A stretch of DNA of 64,000 bases from an uncultured Lachnospiraceae bacterium (GTDB lineage Bacteria > Bacillota > Clostridia > Lachnospirales > Lachnospiraceae): assembly GCA_910579285.1 (NCBI GenBank), contig CAJTTT010000008.1, positions 1 to 64,000 of the forward strand. Direction: 5' to 3'. Both the position numbers and the translations under genes were made by a program. Position 1 is the stretch's first letter. Every line of letters starts with the position of its first letter. The notes beneath the pieces are model-generated. The model was not told where the DNA came from. It saw only the letters and a program-made list of their open reading frames with translations, and searched no databases. Below are positions 9,062 through 15,765 of this stretch, piece by piece.

Positions 9062-10015
9062 TCAGGCTTTTTTCTTCTCTTCCTCCAGCCCAAACTCTGC
9101 AAATAACTTTTTCTGAAATTCCCGATCCGACAGGGACTTCAGGAAGTCATCGCTCCGGCCTGCTTCTGTCATCAGAGTGCCTAGTCGATTGACCTTTATT
9201 TCTCCTTCTTCTCTTCCTTCTTCTCTTCCTTCCTCTCGACCCTCTCCCCGAATGGTTCTCTCATATTTTTCCGCGTCAAACTCTTCCAATAACATTCCCA
9301 GCACCTCCGCACGGTTCTCTGACAAAACCTGTTTTAGTATATCATTTTCTATGCAGTAGTCTATCGCTCCGCTCAGGGCGGTCTGCATGTCTTTCGCGGC
9401 AAGCATGTGATCTCTCGTTATGGCTACCAGCTGCGAATACTCTTCCAAAGTCCTGCACTTTTCCATCAGCCGCACATTATGTCCGTAGTTGATATTGATC
9501 ATTCGTACCGTTAACTCCACGTCCGCTTTCACTTTCTTATTTTCAAAGGTGTCCGACAATTTAAGCGTCCGCTCCTCCGGCATCTCCTTGATGCCATTAT
9601 AAAATACAACACATTGCGGAGTCGGCAGACTGATCTGTTCAGTTCCATAAAGACTCCTCTCCGCTCGCTCTATCACCTTCTGATATTCCTGTGCCAGATA
9701 GATCAGAAACCTTGCCGGGAGATTCGGGCTGTAGGTACTCTGATGCTCATACATGCTTAATGTCCCAGACAGAATGTAAGCCAGATCATTTTTCATCACT
9801 ACATAAACTGCACTTTCAATCGTCACAATTTCAAGTTGTAAAGGATCTCTGTATTCTGTTCCGTTCAGCGCATTGTACAGATCAAGAAGCGCCTCCCTGT
9901 CTTTCTCAAACAGATAGCGAAAAAGCCTGTCTTTTACATTCCTTTGCATCTGTTTTTCATTATGCCGCTGGTTCGTTTTCCTGTCTGCCCGTTTCTTTCT
10001 TTGCTGTTTCGCCAT
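9062..10015 (-). CDS. Rpn-type PD-(D/E)XK nuclease / putative transposase-like protein
   Basis: 317 residues from the ATG at 10015, where AGGGAGGG lies about 5 bases upstream; the frame is open 42 codons more but without a good ribosome site. The sequence resembles Rpn (recombination-promoting nuclease, PDDEXK) proteins: a basic N-terminus, FRYLFEKDREALLDLYNALNGTEY, then DLAYILSGTLSMYEHQST with likely active-site acidic and Gln residues, and a Cys/Val-rich strand CVVFYNG. Near the C-terminus is the tandem GREEGREEGREEGE run common in this family. It lies between tRNA-Ser and the SRP RNA and is probably an insertion in an otherwise conserved block. Confidence 0.8.
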   Translation of the reverse strand: MAKQQRKKRADRKTNQRHNEKQMQRNVKDRLFRYLFEKDREALLDLYNALNGTEYRDPLQLEIVTIESAVYVVMKNDLAYILSGTLSMYEHQSTYSPNLPARFLIYLAQEYQKVIERAERSLYGTEQISLPTPQCVVFYNGIKEMPEERTLKLSDTFENKKVKADVELTVRMININYGHNVRLMEKCRTLEEYSQLVAITRDHMLAAKDMQTALSGAIDYCIENDILKQVLSENRAEVLGMLLEEFDAEKYERTIRGEGREEGREEGREEGEIKVNRLGTLMTEAGRSDDFLKSLSDREFQKKLFAEFGLEEEKKKA

Positions 10016-10166
10016 ATGTACCCTCCCTTGTTGTGGCAGGATAAAATATGACGCAAACGCCGGCTTTTCCTCCTGCCGTTTTCTATGAAATCTCAAAGAG
10101 AAAATCCGACAGAAGCTGTCTTGAACGTGCAGAACGCACACCTGTTAGAATTTCTTTGATAAATTC

Positions 10167-10195
10167 ATTCTAAAGTGTTCACACCGGGATGTCAA
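10167..10195 (-). promoter_or_regulatory. Strong promoter for the Rpn-type gene
   Basis: Minus-strand -35 TTGACA (10190-10195), 17-base spacer, -10 TAGAAT (10167-10172). Transcription would begin near 10160 and give a leader of about 145 bases before the chosen ATG. The remaining bases to the SRP promoter (10196-10317) hold nothing I can identify. Confidence 0.75.
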
Positions 10196-10317
10196 TAGCA
10201 TTTTCGGTTTCTTTCTAACGTTTTTCCGTTTGTCATATGAGATATTGATATAAAATTACATCCCCAAATTCAGTGATAACAGGCGCAATTACCCTTGCCC
10301 AAAGAACGATTTTCAAG

Positions 10318-10346
10318 TTGACAAACTTCCAAAAAAACAGTATACT
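10318..10346 (+). promoter_or_regulatory. Promoter of SRP RNA
   Basis: Consensus -35 TTGACA (10318-10323), 17-base spacer and -10 TATACT (10341-10346), ending 5 bases before the RNA. Confidence 0.85.
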
Positions 10347-10350
10347 GAAT

Positions 10351-10620
10351 AAACCGTGCAGCCGGGGCGTTAGCGGTGCCCTGTACCCACAATCCGCTCT
10401 AGTGGGGGTGATGCTTTATCGAGGGCCTGCGCTTGCGTAGCTGCCCTTTACAAGTGGCGTTGAAGTTTGGGTCTCACGCAATGAGAATCCATGAACCGTG
10501 TCAGGGTGGGAACACAGCAGCACTAAGTGGAACCTTTCATGTGCCGTGAGGGTGCCTGGCGGAGTCAACTGTAAAGGTAACGTACATGGGTTTCGGCTCG
10601 ACATAAAGCGCACGGTTTTG
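10351..10620 (+). ncRNA. ffs: Signal recognition particle RNA, large (Bacillus) type
   Basis: About 270 bases whose ends pair (AACCGTGC near 10352 with GCACGGTT near 10617). The 5' part carries the Alu-domain pattern GGGGCGTTAGCGGTGCCC, then CCGCTCTAG. The S-domain has the conserved GTGTCAGG, a GGAA tetraloop closed by GTG/CAC (about 10505-10514) and ACAGCAGCACTAAG, the Ffh-binding internal loop. This is the long form with an Alu domain found in Bacillus and Clostridia. A consensus promoter stands in front. Exact ends are estimated from pairing. Confidence 0.92.
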
Positions 10621-10664
10621 AATGGAAACATACTTTTGTCAATCCCAAGATATGAAAATCAGAA

Positions 10665-11606
10665 ATGGAAAACACGAGTCAACCAATTTATGAAAAAGAA
10701 ACGTGGCCGGAACTGACAGACTGTGTGCTCTGTCCCAGAGAGTGCCACGTTAACAGAAACGCCGGAGAAATCGGTTACTGTGGACAGACTGCAGCGCTTA
10801 CGGCCGCAAGGGCCGCCCTTCACTTTTGGGAAGAGCCGTGTCTGTCAGGCACGAACGGTTCCGGCGCTGTTTTTTTCAGCGGCTGTAATCTGCGCTGCGT
10901 ATACTGCCAGAACCATGATATCGCGCAGGGACAGACAGGCCGGGAAATTTCGACCCACCGCTTATCCGAAATCTTTCTGGAACTGCAGGAAAAGGGTGCA
11001 CACAACGTCAATCTCGTCACACCCGCCCACTTTGTTCCCCAAATCATAACCGCACTAGAGACCGCAAAAAAACAGGGATTATCCATCCCTGTTATTTACA
11101 ATACTTCCGCCTACGAAAAAGTGGAGACACTCCGTATGCTGGAAGGACTGGTCGATATCTATCTTCCCGATTTAAAATACCATGATGCGTCCTTAAGCGA
11201 AAGCTATTCCCACGCCTCCGATTACTTTGAAACAGCCACGGCCGCCATCACTGAAATGGTACGCCAGGCCGGCGTTCCCCTTTTCACGGACGGAGAAGAT
11301 TCCCCGATGCAGCGGGGTGTCATCGTCCGTCATCTGCTTCTGCCCGGCTGTGGCAGAGACAGCCGCCGCATTCTGCGCTATCTCCACGACACGTTCAAAA
11401 GCAGCATCTATATCAGCATAATGAACCAGTATACGCCGCTTTCGCAAGTTTCAGGCATTCCCGCGCTGAACCGCCAGGTATCGGATGAAGAATATGAGCG
11501 GATCGTGGACTACGCCATCCGAATCGGCATTGAAAACGGGTTTATCCAAGAAGGGGAAACCGCCTCGGAAAGCTTTGTTCCTCCCTTTGACTGTGAAGGT
11601 GTCTGA
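10665..11606 (+). CDS. Radical SAM protein of the PflA-like family
   Basis: 313 residues. The radical SAM 4Fe-4S motif is C74-NLR-C78-VY-C81, preceded by an N-terminal Cys set (C20, C23, C27, C39) that may bind a second metal centre. Later conserved stretches are NLVTPAHFVPQI, VYNTSAYE, VDIYLPDLKY and VRHLLLPG. This is the group annotated as pyruvate formate-lyase activating enzyme homologs, but no glycyl-radical enzyme gene is nearby, so the target is unknown. It starts about 45 bases after the SRP RNA with a weak ribosome site and may be read through from the SRP promoter. Confidence 0.82.
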   Translation: MENTSQPIYEKETWPELTDCVLCPRECHVNRNAGEIGYCGQTAALTAARAALHFWEEPCLSGTNGSGAVFFSGCNLRCVYCQNHDIAQGQTGREISTHRLSEIFLELQEKGAHNVNLVTPAHFVPQIITALETAKKQGLSIPVIYNTSAYEKVETLRMLEGLVDIYLPDLKYHDASLSESYSHASDYFETATAAITEMVRQAGVPLFTDGEDSPMQRGVIVRHLLLPGCGRDSRRILRYLHDTFKSSIYISIMNQYTPLSQVSGIPALNRQVSDEEYERIVDYAIRIGIENGFIQEGETASESFVPPFDCEGV

Positions 11607-11687
11607 CCTGCGGCCGCATCAATTGCTTTGCCTCCCCAAACGAGCCCTCCGCACATAGACCGTCTGCGATAAAAGAAGGAACCACTC

Positions 11688-12719
11688 TCACAGTTCCACC
11701 TGCCTCAGATAATAACCAAATTCTCCCGCTTTCGGTTCTCTGCTCCCACACTCAAATGCCTCGAAACCAAACATCAGAGCCACCATCTTTTCCCTTTCAT
11801 AAAACACACCGGGAACGCCCAGATAATGCACTTCCCCTTCTTTTCCCAAAATGACATGGCGATAATTGTAGAAACCATGCAGCAGGAAACTGTTGTTTAC
11901 CAGATGCTGATATTTCCCGGACAAAATAATAAAATCTTTGGGCTCAAGCTTCACATAAACGCGCCCGTCATCATACGGATGAAGATTGTCATAGGTATCC
12001 AGAATCTGTTCCCATTTATCCTCTTTTAACCCCTCTATGGCAAGAGAATCCGCCATCAGGGGTTTCTGTGCCTGCTTCGACTCCAGCTTCGCCGCGTTTT
12101 CCCGGCCGCTCTGTCTCTGCACTACGATACGCTCTACCTTTCTTGGATGCCCCTGCGGCATGACAGGTTCCTGCAAAGATGCGGCCGATTCCACAGCGTC
12201 AGGCTCCTCCCTCATAGACGCGGCCGATTCCACAGCAGAAGTCCTCTCCTGCATAGGCGCGGTCAATTCCACAGCGGCAGTTCTTTCCCGCAAAGGCACC
12301 TCTGGCTCCACAACAGCAGGCCTCTTCCCTGTGTCATGCGCCGGTTCCACGTTGGCGGGCTGTCCGCCACTCTCCTCCGTGTTTCGGGATGATGCCAGTC
12401 TCGCAGTCTCCTTGCTGACCCCCTCTACCAGATAGCCGCCCGGCAGCATAATCTGCAGACGTATCTGTTCCGAAGAATCGGGTTCCTGCTTTTCCCACTG
12501 TCCACCGCCTTCCCGCACTATGATTCCCTCCAGTTCCTTCCAGTCTGAGCCATTGTAATAGCGCACGGGATATTTCCCGTTTATGGAATGCGGTACGTTT
12601 TTAACAACCAGGGACAAATTACCGGCCTTGTCCCTCTTTTCCACCTTGAGAAAACCCGCGCTTCCCAGTCTGTCCCCATCTTTATACAACCCCAGATATA
12701 TGATTTCCTTCTGATACAT
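11688..12719 (-). CDS. Hypothetical protein, DUF6128-like, with internal tandem repeats
   Basis: 343 residues counted from the ATG at 12719, which has GGAGGAGCTT in front. The frame runs 60 codons further upstream, but that stretch contains the terminator of the preceding gene, so a longer start is unlikely. The N-terminal part (about 1-90) is beta-rich (IIYLGLYKDGDRLGSAGFLK). The middle holds degenerate 13-residue repeats (AVESAASMREEPD and relatives). The C-terminal part (VNNSFLLHGFYNYRHVILG, LGVPGVFYEREKMVALMFG) looks like the conserved domain of Lachnospiraceae DUF6128 proteins; I recall this family only by pattern. Function unknown; no signal peptide or membrane span. Confidence 0.6.
   Translation of the reverse strand: MYQKEIIYLGLYKDGDRLGSAGFLKVEKRDKAGNLSLVVKNVPHSINGKYPVRYYNGSDWKELEGIIVREGGGQWEKQEPDSSEQIRLQIMLPGGYLVEGVSKETARLASSRNTEESGGQPANVEPAHDTGKRPAVVEPEVPLRERTAAVELTAPMQERTSAVESAASMREEPDAVESAASLQEPVMPQGHPRKVERIVVQRQSGRENAAKLESKQAQKPLMADSLAIEGLKEDKWEQILDTYDNLHPYDDGRVYVKLEPKDFIILSGKYQHLVNNSFLLHGFYNYRHVILGKEGEVHYLGVPGVFYEREKMVALMFGFEAFECGSREPKAGEFGYYLRQVEL
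12184..12300. repeat. 39-bp tandem repeat inside a coding region
   Basis: Three 39-base units (12184-12222, 12223-12261, 12262-12300), each near GCCGATTCCACAGC at its start, plus a degenerate fourth unit to about 12340. The unit length keeps frame and encodes a 13-residue Ala/Glu-rich spacer, so copy number could vary between strains without breaking the protein. Confidence 0.8.
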
Positions 12720-12844
12720 AAGCTCCTCCATCCCGGAACGTCCGTGCAGCCAGATGACGCAACTCACCGATTTATAATCCTTCCCTTCATATATATGCAT
12801 ACCATCAATAAAATAGAACCTGTTTTCCGGCTCTGTCTGCACAT

Positions 12845-12870
12845 AAAAAAGCGGCCCTGTCGGACCGCTC
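12845..12870 (-). terminator. Terminator after the PucR/CdaR-type regulator
   Basis: On the minus strand, AGCGGTCC pairs with GGGCCGCT around a GACA loop, directly followed by TTTTTT. It begins about 30 bases past the stop of the regulator at 12899. It also fixes the start of the next gene downstream of this point. Confidence 0.85.
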
Positions 12871-12898
12871 CTATCTCTTTTATTCAAACTTATCGGCA

Positions 12899-13987
12899 TC
12901 AGTAATCCCGGGAGTCCAGATAGCGCATATAGTTCACAACCATCAGCGCAATTTTGAACGTCAGCGCATCGTCAAAGACGCGAATATCCAGTCCCGTGCT
13001 CTTTTGCAATTTCTCAATTCGATAAACCAGTGTATTTCGATGCACAAAGAGCTGTCTTGACGTCTCGGACACATTAAGGTTATTCTCAAAGAACTTGTTA
13101 ATTGTTGTCAAGGTCTCCTCATCCAGCTCAGCCGGCACATTCGATCCAAAGATCTCGTCAATAAAAAGCCGGCACAGATTAATCGGGAGCTGATAAATCA
13201 GTCGGCCGATGCCCAGCGTATTATACGCCGTCACTTTTTTCTCCGCGTAGAAGATTTTCCCTACATCGAGAGCCATCTTTGCCTCTTTATAAGACTTCGA
13301 TACTTCCTTGAGTTCCTCCACGATTGTGCCGTAAGCCACACGCACATTGAGCATCGCCTCCATATTCATCATATCCGCAATCGTATCGGCAATCTGTTCC
13401 AGCCTTTCATAATCATCCTCAGGAGCAAGGGCCTTAATAAGGATCACATTGCTCTCATCGACCGCCGTAATATAATCACCGACCTGGGCTGTAAACATAC
13501 CGTTCAGAAGCTCCATCGCCGTACCGTCTTTCTCCTTATCGGTTTCAATCAGAAATACCGCGCGTGGAACCACAGCTTCAATATGAAGTTTCTTGGCCCT
13601 GTTGTAAATATCCACCAAAAGCATATTATCCAGAAGAAGATTCTGGAAAAAGTTATTGCGGTCATACCGTTCCTTATAGGCAACAATCAGATGCTGAAGC
13701 TGGCTGACCGCGATCCTCCCGATCATATAGGTGTCCTCACTGCCGCCCTTTGCATCCAGAACGAAAAGCACTTCCTCCTCATCCAGAACTTTAAGAAGGT
13801 GATGCACTCCAATGACCTGACTGTCGGCCGGAGAATCCACAAAACCCGAAATAAGCGACGGGGAAATGTCATCCGTCTCAAAGGTCGCCGTAATCTCCTT
13901 TCCCTCCGGATCCCATACCGCAAGGGAAACCTTGGAGATTGCTGAAAGTTCCTCTATACTGGCCTTAATAATCTGACTTGAAATCAT
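12899..13987 (-). CDS. PucR/CdaR-type transcriptional regulator
   Basis: 362 residues from the ATG at 13987, preceded by GGAGGAATGT. The C-terminal helix-turn-helix is the clearest part: NLNVSETSRQLFVHRNTLVYRIEKLQ, then FDDALTFKIALMV, the PucR C-terminal (HTH_42) pattern. The central part (about 120-260) resembles the GGDEF-like sensor domain of CdaR regulators, and the N-terminus looks like a sugar-diacid type sensing region. Clostridial relatives control carbon uptake genes. It lies directly after msmK (130 bases), so control of sugar import is a reasonable guess, not shown. Confidence 0.82.
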   Translation of the reverse strand: MISSQIIKASIEELSAISKVSLAVWDPEGKEITATFETDDISPSLISGFVDSPADSQVIGVHHLLKVLDEEEVLFVLDAKGGSEDTYMIGRIAVSQLQHLIVAYKERYDRNNFFQNLLLDNMLLVDIYNRAKKLHIEAVVPRAVFLIETDKEKDGTAMELLNGMFTAQVGDYITAVDESNVILIKALAPEDDYERLEQIADTIADMMNMEAMLNVRVAYGTIVEELKEVSKSYKEAKMALDVGKIFYAEKKVTAYNTLGIGRLIYQLPINLCRLFIDEIFGSNVPAELDEETLTTINKFFENNLNVSETSRQLFVHRNTLVYRIEKLQKSTGLDIRVFDDALTFKIALMVVNYMRYLDSRDY

Positions 13988-14117
13988 ACATTCCTCCATA
14001 TGCAAACAAAATGGTTTGAAATGCTTCGCATTTCTTATCCGCATTCTCCGCTACGGCTCTGCTTATACGCGTAAAAGGGAGGGGTGCTTACGCCTCCCTC
14101 CCCTGCAATTGTTTCAA

Positions 14118-15227
14118 CTAGTTAGTGATGGTCTGCTCTGTCTCTTTGTCAAATACATGGATCTTCTCAACATCGAAAGCAAACTTAACTGTGTCGCCGG
14201 GTCTCGCTGTCGTGCGGGAATCTACTCTTGCGGTAATCGGGAACTCAGCAAGGTCGAAGTATAAGTAAACTTCTGCACCGAGCAGCTCGTAAACCTTAAT
14301 GGTAGACTCAAATACGCACTTAGCAGTCTCGATGAACATTTCGGAATCATATACATCCTCAGGACGGATACCAAATGTAACGGTCTTGCCTACATAACCG
14401 CCATCGATCAGCTTCTTGGACTTAGCGGGCGGTAACGGAATCGTCTGGCCTGCAACCTTAAGGTTTGCAGTGTCGCCGTTTTTCTCAACAACCGCATCAA
14501 GGAAGTTCATCTGCGGAGATCCCATGAATCCTGCTACAAACAGGTTCTGAGGCTTCTGATATAAGTTCTGAGGGGTATCAACCTGCTGTACCACGCCGTC
14601 CTTCATAACAACGATTCTGGTACCAAGGGTCATAGCCTCTGTCTGGTCATGTGTTACATAGATGATGGTGGTGCCCAGTCTCTGATGCAGCTTGGAGATC
14701 TCAACACGCATCTGCACACGCAGCTTCGCATCCAGGTTGGAAAGCGGCTCATCCATCAGGAACACCTTAGGGTTACGAACGATTGCACGGCCCATAGCCA
14801 CACGCTGTCTCTGACCACCGGAAAGAGCCTTCGGCTTACGGTCAAGAAGAGCTGTCAGGTCAAGGATCTTTGCTGCCTCTTTTACCATCTTGTCGATCTC
14901 ATCCTTCGGAACCTTTCTCAGCTTAAGGCCGAATGCCATGTTATCATACACGGACATATGAGGATACAGAGCGTAGTTCTGGAATACCATCGCGATGTCT
15001 CTGTCCTTAGGCTCTACATCGTTAACAACTCTGTCACCGATCTTCAGCTCGCCGGAAGAAATATCTTCCAGACCAGCGACCATACGAAGAGTGGTAGACT
15101 TACCGCAGCCCGAAGGGCCTACGAAAATGATGAACTCCTGATCTGCGATTTCAAGGTTGAAATCTTTTACTGCCTCGAATCCGTTAGGGTATACCTTGCA
15201 AACATTTTTCAAAGATAAACTTGCCAT
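14118..15227 (-). CDS. msmK: Sugar ABC transporter ATP-binding protein (MsmK/UgpC type)
   Basis: 369 residues. Walker A GPSGCGKST (37-45), Q-loop in MVFQNYALYPH, signature ALSGGQRQRVA, Walker B VFLMDEPLSNLDA, H-loop YVTHDQ, and a C-terminal TOBE/OB regulatory domain from about 240. MsmK-type ATPases power several CUT1 importers in Firmicutes. None of the MalFG-type genes nearby has its own ATPase, so this protein is the natural partner of the importer at 18.9-22.5 kb (inference). It is a stand-alone gene with a leader of about 70 bases. Confidence 0.93.
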   Translation of the reverse strand: MASLSLKNVCKVYPNGFEAVKDFNLEIADQEFIIFVGPSGCGKSTTLRMVAGLEDISSGELKIGDRVVNDVEPKDRDIAMVFQNYALYPHMSVYDNMAFGLKLRKVPKDEIDKMVKEAAKILDLTALLDRKPKALSGGQRQRVAMGRAIVRNPKVFLMDEPLSNLDAKLRVQMRVEISKLHQRLGTTIIYVTHDQTEAMTLGTRIVVMKDGVVQQVDTPQNLYQKPQNLFVAGFMGSPQMNFLDAVVEKNGDTANLKVAGQTIPLPPAKSKKLIDGGYVGKTVTFGIRPEDVYDSEMFIETAKCVFESTIKVYELLGAEVYLYFDLAEFPITARVDSRTTARPGDTVKFAFDVEKIHVFDKETEQTITN

Positions 15228-15549
15228 GATTGCCTCCTAATTTTTTATTTTTATTTGCTCTTCATCCGTAGAAGTCGTTTCACGGACGATTAATTCTGTA
15301 GACTAGTATAACGAACTTTTGTCCCCTTTACCATACCACTATTCCACAAAGATTTCGTTTCCGATTGTAAATATTGCTTACTTTATGATACTTTTTTTCG
15401 GGCACACGACAATTTGCCTAAGAATATACCGCTTTCCTGTGCACATTGACTAAATAGTGTCTACAGACATCCAGACGCATCACGCCATGCGTTAAACCGC
15501 ACATTGTATCATCTGCACAGTTTGATACCAATGCTCCCAGTTTCTGACA
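15228..15549. other. Intergenic region upstream of msmK
   Basis: About 320 bases between msmK and copA. On the minus strand there is a TATACT -10-like hexamer (15305-15310) but no convincing -35 at the right distance. A small dyad ACGCAT/ATGCGT near 15481-15500 lies past the copA stop without a T-run. I see no RNA motif or gene. Confidence 0.4.
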
Positions 15550-15765
15550 TTACGCAGTTGTGCACCCCTTTACCTCGTAGCCGGCCTCTGTCACCGCGCT
15601 GCTGAGTGTCTCATCTGCAATCTCATTCTCCATCGTCACCGTCGCCTGCTTATTTTCCAGGCTGACCTCCACAGCCGTCACCCCGGCAACGCCTTCCAGC
15701 GCTTTCTGCACATGTGCCTGACACTTCCCGCACATCATTCCCTCTACGTCCAATACTTTAACCAT
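15550..15765 (-). other. Possible internal start making a CopZ-like copper chaperone
   Basis: This in-frame segment of copA encodes a complete 71-residue HMA domain beginning MVKVLDVEGMMCGKC. It has its own AAAGGAG ribosome site at about 15775-15781. Separate synthesis is inferred; the sequence shows only the site and the domain boundary. Confidence 0.4.

Noticed and set aside
9177..9300. Short direct repeats (TTCTTCTCTTCC-like) as a possible CRISPR or regulatory repeat
   Set aside because: They encode the GREEGREE tail common in Rpn-type proteins; there are no spacers.
10196..10317. Riboswitch or small RNA between the Rpn-type gene and the SRP RNA
   Set aside because: No conserved RNA motif or stable stem was recognised.
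12720..12899. Longer start for the repeat-bearing hypothetical gene, overlapping the regulator stop (TGATG)
   Set aside because: This stretch contains a strong terminator of the upstream gene, and the best ribosome site is at 12719.
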